A DNA stretch of 64,000 nucleotides from NCBI RefSeq assembly GCF_018320785.1, contig NC_054877.1, positions 26,518,329 to 26,582,328 of the forward strand, in the 5' to 3' direction. Every line of letters starts with the position of its first letter. The stretch's first letter is position 1. The stretch is from Cheilinus undulatus (taxonomy: Eukaryota; Chordata; Actinopteri; Labriformes; Labridae). The position numbers and the translations under genes are program-made. Below the pieces are notes generated by a model. It searched no databases. It was not told the origin of the DNA and saw nothing but the letters and a program-made list of their open reading frames with translations. Below are positions 25,736 through 37,436 of this stretch, in pieces.

Positions 25736-28296
25736 AATGTTTTCATGGAGGATGAGCTTTTTCCTGTAAGCAGACTGTTAAAATTTCTTCATTTAATGTT
25801 TTGTAATCAGGTTTTTTTTCAGGTCAGGTTTTTAACATTTCACTTTTGGTATCCTAACTGTTACCTGAATCCTTACCCTAACAGTAGATGGAAGGTTTAG
25901 AGGAGGAAGGTTCAAAAGTTTTAGTGTGTGTTTCCATTCTGACAGATGGGGCGTACTCCTGCTGACTTTGATTCTGGTGTTGTTGTAAGGAGAAGGATTG
26001 TCCATTATAGACTTAAATAAACACCACCTAAGAGAAGTTCTGGTGAGGGCTTTTATGTTTATATCAATGGAACAAGAGTCCTAAGGGCTGTGTAAGAGCC
26101 ACAAGAGCCAAAAAAAATTTCAGCTTATCATCATATCCATTCATTTTGGTTGTCAGGGGATAAAAACATGCATTGTTCAGAAGGGAGGGAAAAGTGACAA
26201 AACTAGCCTCTTGCTATACATCTTTATTAATGATGTGCTGCAGTGGTCTTTGATGACGTTAGCGTAATGATGTCACAAAGTTTTTGCTCTATTTCTTTTC
26301 TCATAGATGTTACCATATGATTTTTCTTAATACAGTACATGTCACTTGGCTGTAGTGTCTGTCTGACCTTACGTGTCTGCCCTGTTCATTCAATGTTTTC
26401 CATATGTTGATTTATTGGTTGCTGCATGGAGTCAGGATAGTTGGCAGCTTTTCAAACTGTACACTGGTGTATTGATCTCAAGACTAGTCCTTTCCAGTAG
26501 CGTGGTCAGTTAGTTTAAAAGCCAATTGCTCTTCCACCTCAAATGAGTGCCAGCAATAATCCATTTCAATAATTTAGTCATTGTACATAGACAGATTTAG
26601 ACAGCTATCACCATGAATATATTCTTATCGGAGGGGAGTTTTTAACTGTTAAATTAAACAGCTTACTTGCCTCAGGCAGGGCCAGATAGAGTACAAAATT
26701 CAGTCAAATATTCTTGGAGAACTGCCCACTAAAACATGTACCCCTGCAAGAGAGAAGAGCACCTTCACTGGAGTGGGTTGGGGTTTATCTCAAATGCAAA
26801 ATTTTGGGCTTTTCAAAAGAAGATACACCCAGTTTTCAGAACTCTAGGTTTCAAAATAGTAGTCCACATACAGCATTACTTCAGGTATATGAGTTTGACA
26901 TGCTGGACATCCTTTTATAGAACTTATCATAGGGAAACAGTATTTTCTTTGTTCTTAAATATCTGTAGATTCAAAGCTGCCAACATTAAGTGCTTACATT
27001 TGTCAGAATTGACATGCAAGAGTTTTACCTGCCTCCACCTCTGTAACTATTTGGCAAAACATCCTGAGTTTTCTTTTCTGAAAGCTTTAAGTTCATGATA
27101 AAGATGTTTTCAGAAATGGCAGATTCTCTTTTTCCACCGCATACGAGACCAAAAGGAGCAAGGGTTGCTGTTACTCTAACCTTATTCTTTCTCTTCTTCT
27201 GCTGTGTGGGAGAAAAACATCATGACTGTTCGAGTTCTAGGATAGGTCATCTATCAAGACACGGAATCAGAGTCTCCCTCTCGGACACGTTAGGGGAAGA
27301 CAAGGGCTGCAAACAGCCACTGCTCTCACCTTTAATCACCTGTCCTCTCCTCTCAGCTGTGCCTGTGTCCTCTAACACTCCTCTCACAGTCACCTGTCCT
27401 CCCCCTCCCCTCCTCCCTTTTTTCTAGTGTCAACCTCAGACTTGATGCTTGTATTGAATTACAACATATTTGACTGCTTATTGTTAACCAATAACTGCTG
27501 TAAGATATACTTTACTCACATGTGTTGGCACCTATTAGACATCATAAATAAGAACATTAGCTTGTGAAACTGTGGATCTACCACACTTTACCTTTCAGGA
27601 AGTTGAACTTCTACAGCTTTTTCTCCATTTGAAAGATTTTCTTCTTCACTTTCTGATGATGTTACATGACAGTAAGTCGACAGGCACAGGTATTAAAAGT
27701 TTTGCTTGGTGTAATGCACATTTGTCTGACTGGGATAAGAACATTACAATTTTCAAAACAAAATGTGACTTCTACTTAATGTCGCATTTATCTCCCTGTC
27801 AAACAACCTTACTGCAAATATGGCAGACAACCTCTAAATGCTTTTTTATAAGGGTTAGCATGACCATGCAGCTTTGCAGAGATGTATGCCAACAGCCTTT
27901 ATCAGACCCCTTTAGAATGATTTCATTGTGCATGTTTCATGAGCTTCCTGATTGCTGACAACAGGTCAGAATTTTATATTTACAAACCCCATTCCAAAAA
28001 AAGTTGAGACATTGTGTACCATTGTGTAACATAACCCTATCTTTGACACCATTCTGTAAGCCTCTGGGGACTAAAGACACTAAATGTTGAAGTACTGAAT
28101 GTGGAATTCTTAATAATTCTTCCTTGATAAAAATCTTAAGTTGCTCAATAGTGCAGGGTTTCCACCCTCAGATCTTGTGCTTCAAAATGTGTCATACATT
28201 TTCAAAGTGCAGCCCAGTTCAGAACCTGCACTCTTTTACTGTGAAGCCATGCTGTTGGAACTTGAGTAGAATGCTGCTTGGCATTTTCTTGCTGAG

Positions 28297-28477
28297 GTAA
28301 GCAGGGATGTCCCTGAAAAAGACACAGTCCTCAACACACTGGTTGCAGGATTGATTCCTGGTCCCTGTGCTGTTTGATGCACGTCTTCCTTCTACTCTTT
28401 CTCCCTGTTTCCGATCTATCCTCAGCTATCCTAGCCAAATAAAGGTAAAAAAAGGCCCAAAATATTCTTTAAAAAGG
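28297..28477 (+). repeat. tRNA-derived SINE inserted in the Tc1-like element
   Basis: tcctcaacacactggttgca, gtgctgtttgatgcacgtct and a tail aggcccaaaatattctttaa. Same family as 12893-13066. Confidence 0.6.
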
Positions 28478-28629
28478 AATAGTCTAGATGGAAGCATATG
28501 TTTCTTTGAAAAATGTATGTACCTCTCATTATTAATTTTGCCTTCATATTGGTGCAAGTTACCCATGTCACAGGCACTAATACACCCCCACACTATCACA
28601 GATGTTGGCCTTTGAACTTTATATAACAA
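28478..28629 (-). pseudogene. Tc1-like transposase fragment
   Basis: The minus-strand frame has TSVIVWGCISACDMGNLH, then EGKINNERYIHFSKKHMLPS, matching the central DD34E catalytic region of Tc1 transposases (SVMVWGC...). It is then broken by the SINE at 28477. Not functional. Confidence 0.7.
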
Positions 28630-31449
28630 TCTGGATGGTCCGCTTTAGATCAGGCCCAAAGAAGTCAGGGGCACTCATAACAAGGCAATTCATTGTAAGT
28701 GTCCTTTAAGAGCACCTAAAGCATAGCTGGGAGTCCTAACTGGGTGGTTAACCTTACCCATGGTGCTAATGTGGTTCACACCAAAAACAACAACAATCCT
28801 CCAGAAATATAAGCAAAATAACCACAGCAGGGATCACTGTATAAGAGAGAACATGCAGACACAACTAAACACCTATGACACACATCTAATCCCTCTGTCC
28901 AGGGGCATGATGGGGAACTGCCCACACATCTCGATTGACTGCAGAGTTGAACTAACACTGGTGGATCAATACTTTCAAATAACTCCAACACTGAAGACCA
29001 TTTCATTTCTTAGAATGGAGTTAAAATTACACATTGGAAGTTAAAATCAACTCTGAAATATTTAACCCTGAGATACATGTGAGGTGAAGTCAGTCTTTGT
29101 GCTACTGTGTAGTCAACAGAGGTGGAAAAAGTAAGAGTACTGATTTAAAATGTGCTCAATAAAGTACATGACAAACTACTGAATTACAGCAGTCGAAGTA
29201 AATATGATTAGTTACTTCACCCCTGGTTAACTGACAGTGGTATTCTTAAGTGCTTCTGAGCCCACGTTGTGACATCCATCCAATAATGCAGGTTTTTATT
29301 ACAGTGCCCTCTAAGGGATGGAAAGCCATGGCCGTTCATTGTTGGTTTTGGGTCTTGCCACTTATGCACAGAGATTTCTCCTGATTCTCTGACTAGTTGA
29401 TGATTTCATGGACTATGGATGGTGTAATCTCTAAATTCCTTGAAGTTGCCTGTTAAGAAACTTTGTTTGTAACCCGTTGGACCCCACACCATCCTTGATT
29501 GTGAACAACTGAGCCTTTCAGATGTGGTACTATCACCTATTACCAATTAACCTACTTGCCTGTGGAATGTGCCAGGTGTTATGAGAATTCAGAAACTTTC
29601 CCATTCTTTACTTTCTCCTGTGCCAACTTTTTTGGAATATGCATCAGCGAATCAAATTTAGAATGTGTGTATGATTAAAAAAGCAATTAAGTTCATTAGT
29701 TTGAACACTAAATATCTTGTCTTTCTGCTGTATTTGATTAGAAATAAGGAAGATATGCAATGTCCCAACTTTTTTGGAATCAGGGTTGGTATATAAAGGA
29801 TATCTCACATCTATTTTTTTTTTTTTAACAAGAGCTGTGGAATTTGATTATCCCTCCAGTTTACCATTATAACTGAACAAGCTGTTCTCTCGGTGTAAAT
29901 CAGCTGGATACTTTAATCTCTAAAATCATTGTTGGACAGGAAAAACAGGTGGCGGTTTTAAAACAGCAATAGATTAGCTTAGACAAGTTAAACACCATCC
30001 TGTGCATTTTTCCAAAAATTTCTCTCCCACAGTACCACTGTCTCCTCTTTCTTCCATAGCCACCTGTGCTAAAATGTGGCAGATTTGTGCTGGGAGACCG
30101 AAAGGCTTTCATTGTAATTTAAAGGTCACAGCTGGCACACTTTACAACATCTCTGCAATACAAAACTCCCTCTGCCAGGATTATGCCAATGCATCTCTGT
30201 GCTGTGGGTGTTGTGAATTCATTTTTTGCGCTACCATTATTTGCTGTCAAGTCGTAAAAGCTATCATAATGTGAGCAATAAATATCAGGCTTTAATGTAG
30301 GCTAGATTAAGCTAATGAAGAAGTTTTGCACTTAGCTGGGCCAGCACATAAAAATTTACAGAATGGTCTGTTACTGTACTCAGACCTGTACATAATTTTG
30401 TTGTCTTTTGCAGTCTTGTGAAGAATCTCTCTTATCTTTTATCTGAGGCTTGTTCCCGCTACCTCCTTTTGTCCTGTTGTTTTGATGCAGGCCGTCTCCA
30501 CTGGGGCTCTGCTTGTTTCTCTCTTCTCCATCCTCCCTGGGAGGGAAGAGGGAACTCCTGCTCAGAAGTGGGGCGTTTGGTTGTACTCATTAAAAATAAT
30601 TGGCCTCTGTTCAATTAAGGCTCAGTGATGCTCCTTTTGATGTAGCAGGCTCCGTTTTTTTATGTGTGTCTGTTACATCCAAATCAAGCGCTCATAGTTG
30701 GCAAAAGTACAGGATGATTGGTTGTAATGTGTTTACTTCCGGAAGAGGAGAGGAAAGGGGTAAAGGGGAGCTGCTTGGGAGTGATTATAAATGTTTGAAT
30801 AAGATGAGTTTTGATAGTTACAGACTTGCAGTACTTTATACAAACCTGTACAGCTGCAAAAAACAAACAAACAAAAAAAAATCCCTCTCTTCGTCTTCTT
30901 GGCCTCCTGTGTCTACATGAACACTGTGAGGAAAGCTGCGAGCAAACAGGATGAGACACATAAAAGTTCATGCACATTCACCCACACATGCTGCAATCCC
31001 ACTCACCCAGCCACCCGCCCACCCACTTTGTATTTGTTACTCTCACACTCACTCTATCACTTTACTGAAGACACTCTGCAGTATGAGCATGTTAATGTGC
31101 TGGCAGTGGTTCCTGTTACAGCGGGGAGATGTTCTGTTGAATCCCAATAGCCCAGGGACAGAAGAGATACTAAGCCAAGCTTTGACTGCAGTTACGCTCC
31201 AACAGTGCTACTTTAATAATTTTCTCTCTCATCCCCCCGCTCATCCGTTTTTTTTACCTCTCCTCCCCTCCCCATGTTCTCACTCTCCTAATCTTTATTC
31301 CCTCAACACCTCTCCATCACATTTGATACATTTCCTCCTAATATATCCTTTTTATCCCTACACCTAGTCTATTGCCTTTCATTGTCTTCCACATGCTTGT
31401 TAATGAATTCATGTCATTTCCACCAAATTTACCTCATATTTCTGCATAC

Positions 31450-31729
31450 ATGCATGCATAATACATGTATGTCGGAGATTAATGCATTTTTTAGCAGAGA
31501 GGCTTCTATGCATACCTAAATGCATGCTCATCAGTGCAAAGTGCTGTTACAAGACTAATCAGCACAGAGGCATGTCCAAGAAATAAGCAAAAGAGCTCCA
31601 TATGAATAACACACCAGTGCATATCTATGTCCCACTGCAAGATTGCATCCCTAAACTACCATGCATGCAAATCTGGAAAAATATGCTTCCTTAATTCACA
31701 AAGCATTCAAAGGAGCATCATAGATGCAT
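31450..31729. promoter_or_regulatory. ATGCAT palindrome cluster (possible regulatory)
   Basis: Seven ATGCAT hexamers, at 31450, 31454, 31482, 31508, 31520, 31662 and 31724, plus one octamer ATGCAAAT at 31666-31673. About 2.2 kb beyond the 3' end of the somatostatin-like gene. The functional role is pure inference. Confidence 0.25.
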
Positions 31730-32779
31730 TGGTGTCAGTAATAGTGCTACTTTATTGATTTTCTTGTCTACCAAAAGATTGCCTGGAAACATCAAACCCA
31801 CTGCAGACATTAATTACATTCAAAGTCTATCTGGATTTAACAAAGAGGCAAACAGCCTCCTCTGCTGGAATAAAATAATGTGGCAAAGAGGATATAGAAA
31901 GTAGCACTTTGATGTACTTGATGAATGAATGTGGGTGAGCTTGATTGATTTAAATACATCAAAAGTATAATCAAATAGAACTCTGTTAACTTTCTGCAGG
32001 CCAGTGGAGCACAGCTGGCCTTCAAAGAAGCCTGCAGAAACATTCGGCTCTCTTTGCTGCTTTTATCTGCGTCTCTCTGACAGGCAGGATAAGGAGGCTT
32101 TGACTGCAGCTTTTACACTAGAACTGTTCATTTACAAACCATTAAATATTCAGGGCCCACTTCATTGTGTACACCTCCTCTGGACTGTCAGGTGTAGTGT
32201 AAATAATGCAGAAAGGATAAAGAAGGGCCACACTTTGGTCAAGTTAATGAGAAGTAGCTTGGGTGCTTTTAAACAGACATTTACTCTAAATAAATGAATG
32301 TTTTGTAGGTTCCCACAAATGTCTTATACTATGATTTACCATAAGAAATAGGATGTTTTTTAATTTTATAATATATATATGTTTTACTTTTAAAATGTAA
32401 TGATAAAGAAGTCAACAGACTAATCCTTTGCATCAGTACACAATGTTAAGGTCTGTTCTTCATAACACCAGACCAGCTTTTCTCAGCATGGTACCGTGGC
32501 ACCCTGGAATGCCTTCTGGCATCTTATGAGGTGCCTTCAAAATACTTTAATCAACTGAGGACTTCCACAAATATGCACATTATTAACAGTCCCAACACTG
32601 ATAATCAAAACGGCCCCTTTCCTCGAATCATGTCAGCTTCTGGGTCAACAAATGAATCAACATCAGCTTTGCAATGTGTTAGAACGCTTTTAAGTTCTAA
32701 ATGCCCATTCCATGAAAATGAATAAAGGCATTTTTGTTGTTATAAGAAAGTACTTTAGAGCAGTAGCTTTCAAATGGTC

Positions 32780-33495
32780 TATTCACAGTCTCTGAAATGA
32801 CAAATAACAACCCAAACTTTATGCATTTTGGACTGATCAGTGGAGGGCTGCCGTGACGGTTGTCCTTCTGGAACTTTGTCCCATCTCCACACTGGATCTC
32901 TGGAGCTTCTTGGTCACCTCTCTTACAAAGGCCTGTCTCCCCCGATTGCTCAGTTTTGCCAGACAACCAGCTCTTGAAAGAGTTCTCATTGTGTCAAAAT
33001 GATTTCATTTGAGAAGTATGGAGGCTGTGTTCTTGGGAACCTTCAGGGTTTTCGTAGCATTCCCTAGACCTGTACCTGTCTAAAGTCCTGTCTCTGAGCT
33101 CGACAGGCAGTTCCTTTGACCTCATGGCTTGTTTTTTGCTCTGATATGCATTGTCAGCTGTGAGGCCTTCTATAGAGAGGTGTGTGTCCTTTTCCTAAAT
33201 CATGTCCAGTCAATTTAATTTACCACAGGTGGACTCCAATCAAGGCGTAGAAACATTTCAGCCAATATCAAGAGAAATGGAAGGAACATGAGCTAAATTG
33301 TGTGTGTTGTTGCAAGTGGTTCGAATACTTCTGTCAGTGTGATATTTCAGTTTTTAATTTTTTCATTTATTTTTAAAAATGTGCTACTCCATCATGATGG
33401 GTACTGATTGTAGATCAATGAGAAAAAGATTTCTTTTTTTTGTCTCTAGCATAAGGCTGTAACATAACAAAATTCTGAATGTCCTATACTTTCTG
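32780..33495 (-). mobile_element. DNA-transposon remnant (Tc1-like)
   Basis: The minus-strand stretch includes CKRGDQEAPEIQ, then DGTKFQKDNRHGSPPLISPK. The right end is tactttctgaatgcactgta. Phrases such as accacaggtggactccaatc and aggctgtaacataacaaaat are typical of an abundant teleost DNA transposon. The left boundary is uncertain. Confidence 0.5.
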
Positions 33496-33800
33496 AATGC
33501 ACTGTATACACAGTCTAACCAGAGTTAGTTATGGTATTTAGCTAGGTTAAAAGTGGAGCAGAAACAGTTTAAAACAAGAATATTTTAGTGTTTCATAAAT
33601 TTGTTGGAACAGAGACTGAAATCAGGATGGTCTCCATAAAACTGGGATGTGTGGTCACCCTATGCTAGCTGGTCTTGCTGTAAGATTCAGCAGCATTTTG
33701 CTAACAAACCAGCTTAATATGCTGGTTTGCGTTTTTATGTCAAACTGAGTTTACAGGAACACACACATTTTTTATGGCACGTCTATGAGCATAAACAGCA

Positions 33801-33806
33801 TTTATT
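33801..33806 (-). terminator. PolyA signal of the somatostatin-like gene
   Basis: AATAAA on the minus strand about 160 bp past the stop codon, giving a short 3'UTR typical of neuropeptide genes. Confidence 0.6.
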
Positions 33807-33968
33807 CTACTATTATAATACAAATGCAGGTGGATATGATTACATCCAAAAGGAGCACTATGCCATAAGAAAACACTACATGGGAGCACTGAAGAGGACA
33901 GTAGACTTTAAGCCATATCCTGGTTCCATTTCCTGGTATGACAGTCAAACATTTCACTGAACACAACG

Positions 33969-34142
33969 TCAGCAGGCAGTCAAGCTTTTCCAGAAGAAGA
34001 ATTTGCAGCCGGGCCGTCTAGTCTGAGCTGACATCCCTTCACTCAGTCCACGTCTCTTCTCTTGTTTTTCTGCATCTGTGCCATCTTGGAGGAATGTAGA
34101 GAGTTTGTATAGAAAGTTGAACAAGTTCTGCTTCTTTGATTC
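33969..34142 (-). CDS. sst4: Somatostatin-like gene, coding exon 2
   Basis: The acceptor is ...ctctttccatag before GAA TCA AAG; TGA lies at 33971-33969. The 57 codons carry both basic processing sites and the Cys-to-Cys ring at the extreme C-terminus, with no residue after the last Cys, as in other somatostatins. Confidence 0.9.
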   Translation of the reverse strand, partial: ESKKQNLFNFLYKLSTFLQDGTDAEKQEKRRGLSEGMSAQTRRPGCKFFFWKSLTAC

Positions 34143-34597
34143 CTATGGAAAGAGACAGTAACATGATGTAAATATTAGGGGGTTTAATCATTTGCAGTCT
34201 CTTACCAGTCATTTCTTATATTTAGTGTTTTAATACAAAAAGCTTGGTCTGTCAAACAATGAGTGATGAGTGATATTTGTAGTAGACATTGTGTTATTGC
34301 AGGTTTAGATCATCCAGTAAGACTTAAAAATACAGTTACACTTGTAAGAGGACACAATCAGGAAATTGGATAAGCACAAGAGGGAAAAAGTCTCAAATGA
34401 GAGCAGCAGGCTGGCTCTTGCTGGAAATCATTAAAATATTTATCTTGTTAAAGACATCTTACCTGTTTGTCCTGCAATTTCTCCAGCCATGATAGCTGCT
34501 GTAGTTGGAGGTCTTTTAATCCCTGCTCCGGCTCTGCAGTCACCACAGCACATGCTGCAAGACACAAAAGTGCCAAAATGCACAAGGCACGGGCCAT
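33969..34597 (-). CDS. sst4: Somatostatin-family prepropeptide (SS4/SS22-like)
   Basis: Two minus-strand exons (34597-34463 and 34142-33969) encode 102 residues, in the usual prepro-somatostatin size range. The start MARALCILALLCLAACAVVTA is a clear signal peptide. A helical spacer follows (LQQLSWLEKLQDKQ, NLFNFLYKLSTFLQ). Near the C-terminus are a KRR and an RR processing site. Cleavage after RR would release a 14-mer, PGCKFFFWKSLTAC, and cleavage after KRR a 26-mer. Cys3, Phe6-Phe7-Trp8-Lys9, Thr12 and Cys14 align exactly with somatostatin-14, including the 12-residue disulphide ring. Position 5 is Phe instead of Asn, and 10-13 read SLTA rather than TFTS. The KSxTAC ending resembles catfish somatostatin-22, so the SS4 type is the best guess. 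The precursor would be secreted and act on somatostatin receptors. Adjacency to fgf12 fits the SST locus. The family is firm; the paralogue symbol is less so. Confidence 0.88.
34463..34597 (-). CDS. sst4: Somatostatin-like gene, coding exon 1
   Basis: ATG at 34597-34595; the exon ends CAG|gtaaga, 135 bp in phase 0. It encodes the signal peptide and the first part of the propeptide. Having one intron in the propeptide region matches the two-exon layout of vertebrate somatostatin genes. Confidence 0.88.
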
Positions 34598-34708
34598 CCT
34601 TCTCAAAAATATCTTGGCTCTGTCCTTATTCAGAAAATTGCTTTCAATGAGACTCCTCTACATTCACTAGTGATGCTCCTCATAATGTTACAACTCGATG
34701 AGACATCT

Positions 34709-34765
34709 GTTTTTAAAGTGGCACCTGGGCCCAAAGAGGGAGGAGAAATGTGCAGGATATTTGCA
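34709..34765 (-). promoter_or_regulatory. Candidate core promoter of the somatostatin-like gene
   Basis: About 115 bp upstream of the ATG, the minus strand has a TATA-like CTTTAAAAAC. A further 45 bp upstream is an ATGCAAAT octamer (POU-factor type site). No perfect TGACGTCA cAMP element, the hallmark of mammalian SST, was seen nearby. Position and motifs are suggestive only. Confidence 0.3.
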
Positions 34766-36140
34766 TAAAAAACATCCTGAACTTTACGTTTGTCCCATCA
34801 ATGCACTGAGGCGTGGACTGTGTAATTTACAGCCATCATTAGGAACAAGACAAAAGGTCTAAATAAGGACATCCTCCCCATCCTGGTCTCTCCTGGTGTC
34901 ATCATGAACATAATCACGGTGTAATATGGTTGTATAAGTGAAGGTCATGCAGATGCTGTCATTGGTGTAACTTCAAAATGTGACAGATCCACTCCGCTTC
35001 CTCATCTAAAAGCTAAACCCTGTTAGCAGAGTGTGCTGTGCACTCATGTAAAATAAAACCTTAATGACGCTGACATGAGGGAAACAATGATTTCATTTAC
35101 CCTGCTGTGCCGTAAAGTTGAATCAACGGGCAGCACAGAGACACCAAGATATCCAGAGGCCATAAAGGTCAATTTATCATTCGTTACACCCTCGTGAATT
35201 TGTCCTGGGCATCTCTTTAATGAGATTTCTGCTCTGTTTAACTTAACAGTCCTACTGCATCTGAATGGAAGCCTATTTGTCACTGGCTGTAATGATTTTG
35301 TAATGGTAAATGCAACAAATATGAAGCTGCTTCACTGGAATGAAGCAATCTCTCCATTTAAAACAATTCTAGTTAAAAACAGATTCAGATGTCATTTTAT
35401 TCAAGTAAATATTGACACAAATAGTTAAAAATGACTGTAAACTGTCAAAAAGACGTTCTATTTAAAGGAAAATTGACAAAATGTACATCTGATCCTTCTG
35501 CTTTTGCAAAGTGTCAACCCTTGCGCCAAGTTAAAAGATGAGCAAATTTAATGAAAAGAAAAACACTTTGTTCAGTCCTGCTAGGTAATTTTGCCTGCTA
35601 CATATATAAAGCATTTAGTAAAGAGCCAAAAGATGAAGCTTATACTAGTTGAAATGACTGATTAATGTTTACCCAAACAAGGGGAAAAATCAGCTTAAGC
35701 AGATCCTCAGTATATTGCAAAAGTTTCTATATGTATTTTTAATGTCAACGTCTTGCACAATGTATTTACCCTTCACCAAACAAAGCCAATCCGTTTAAGT
35801 GTGAACAGATGTCTTTCTAGTCCATATAAGTGAGTGTGCAGAGAAAATGTAAAGGACATGTGTCCTTCTCCAATAGGAGACAACCTTGAATGGCATCAAC
35901 CTTTCAACAAATCGCCATTTTAACCCAATTAGAGAGGTGTAGAGGCCTGATATAGCTGCCTAAACAATTAGTAAGTGCACTGTCGGGAGCAGAATAATCC
36001 TGTTAAAGAAGGCTACAGAGGGCACTTCACAGCACAAGTGTTTCCATCCAGCTGTCTGCACCAGGACATGTGAGAATTATTCAACTCAAGGTGGCATTCA
36101 AGGAGCCACTGCATGATATGTATCAGAGGATAAGCTCACT
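34766..36140. other. Intergenic, nothing recognised
   Basis: Upstream of the somatostatin-like gene. AT-rich, no open frame of note and no repeat I recognise; distal promoter or enhancer sequence for that gene could lie here. Confidence 0.4.
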
Positions 36141-36142
36141 GA

Positions 36143-36610
36143 CCATTTCATTAGGTATACCTGTTCAACTGCTCATTAATGTAAATGTCTTTTTTTTATC
36201 TAATCACATTAAAATGTGGTCAAACTGAGCATCAAAACGGCAAGAAAGGTGACTAAAGTGAATCAGAACATGCCAGTGATGTTAGTGCCAGATGGGGCAG
36301 TCCATCTCTAAGGCTTACAGAGAATGGTCCATAAGCGAAAAAACCCAGCGAGCATCAGTCCTCTGGGCCCAGAAGTCTTGCTGACAGCAGAGGTCAGAGG
36401 AGGCTGTGCAGACTGGTTCAAGCTGATAAAGGGGCAACTATAACTCAAAAAAACCACTAGATACAGCCAAGGTATGCTGAGGAGCATTTCTGAATGTTGA
36501 ACCTTGAAGCAGATGGCCTACAGCAGCAGAAGAACCCACTGGGTGCCATTTCTGTCAGATAAGAACAGGAAACCGATGCTCCAATTCACATGGGCTCACC
36601 AAAATGAGAC
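36143..36610 (+). mobile_element. Tc1-like element remnant with transposase relic
   Basis: It begins ctcactgaccatttcattag then gtatacctgttcaactgctc. The + strand carries a decayed transposase N-terminal half (nucleotides ggcttacagagaatggtcca, cagaggtcagaggaggctgt, gatggcctacagcagcagaa), with several frame breaks. Confidence 0.65.
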
Positions 36611-36627
36611 AATAGTCTGATGAGTCT

Positions 36628-37262
36628 GGGGCCTTGTCCGCACGGAGACAAAATTATATATTTCCGTTTCATTTTTGAAAAAGTGTTCTGTAAACACGGG
36701 ATCGTTTCAGGAAATGTCCACATAAGCATGGAACCACTGAAAATGACTGAAAACGTTATAGTATAATATACCAAGCCTGTAAGGGACACTGTAACACTGC
36801 CACGGAAATGTACCAAAAGAGAGAAGAAGATTACAGAAAACTGCCCCAAACTTTCTCCTGGTTTACCCTTCTGGTTGTTCTCCATGGTGGATTTAAGAAC
36901 ATCTGGTGTATGCTGTTCTCCTTGGTGGTAAAGGAGCATCAGGTTTTGCTGTAAAAGCCATAATAAGCTCAATAGCCTCTGCAGCTCGAACACACACCTG
37001 TAATCCACCATTGTTGTTTTGGTTTGATTCACGCATGCGGCGTAAGTGGCTATGCTATGTATGACATAATCGTTTTAAGAAAGATGCGTTTGGCTGTCCA
37101 CACGGAGATGAAATGATAAGCGTTTACAGATTTGTTCACTCTGGGACCCGGTTTCAAAAAGTAGAGTTTACGGCCTCACAAAACGCTGTTTCCATGTGGA
37201 TGAAATGCTGATATGTTAAAAAACTTTTCTGTATACTCCTGAACTCTGTGTGGACAGGGAAA
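36628..37262. mobile_element. Non-autonomous DNA element
   Basis: Left end ggccttgtccgcacggagac and right end ctctgtgtggacaggga are imperfect inverted repeats (CCTTGTCCGCACGGAG versus CCCTGTCCACACAGAG). The interior is full of cacggagac and acatggaaac-like phrases. It hosts a long chance frame. Confidence 0.5.
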
Positions 37263-37436
37263 AGGCTAAATTCTGATTCCCCCTCTTTCCCCTGACCATT
37301 TAGCCCTGTCCCATTCTTGTCCTGAGGTGTCCAGATTTTAGTTGGAGTGGAGGGGTAAGGTGAAGTGTTGGGGCTACATGACCATTCAAAATGGAGATTT
37401 TCTGGACATTATGCATTATGCTGTAGAGCAGGCCTT

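Larger units (their letters stand above)
22330..27982. other. Intergenic, left part
   Basis: Between fgf12 and the first large Tc1-like element. Apart from the doubtful receptor-like frame (22735-23169), the repeat at 25255-25392 and the minisatellite at 25440-25735, I see no supported gene. The open frames here lack recognisable motifs or splice context. Confidence 0.5.
27983..29789 (-). mobile_element. Tc1-like element with nested SINE
   Basis: Ends CAAACCCCATTCCAAAAAAA and (complement) CCAACCCTGATTCCAAAAAA, flanked by TA on both sides. The minus strand codes a Tc1-type transposase segment (28426-28629). A SINE (28297-28477) and about 500 bp of unrelated sequence (about 28650-29200) interrupt it. 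Confidence 0.7.
29790..33800. other. Intergenic between Tc1 element and somatostatin-like gene
   Basis: No supported gene. It contains an ATGCAT-rich cluster (31450-31729) and a DNA-transposon remnant (32780-33495). The frames at 30600-31370 and 33727-33960 show no protein family features; the latter is antisense to the 3'UTR of the somatostatin-like gene. Confidence 0.5.

Noticed and set aside
30600..31370. Frames of 83 to 138 codons on + strand
   Set aside because: Composition-driven (His/Pro/Ser from CA- and CT-rich DNA), with no conserved motif.
33727..33960. 77-codon + strand frame
   Set aside because: Antisense to the 3'UTR of the somatostatin-like gene, with no motif.
36586..37032. 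148-codon minus-strand frame
   Set aside because: It lies within a repetitive DNA element bounded by GTCCRCACRGAG-like inverted ends, and shows no protein family features.
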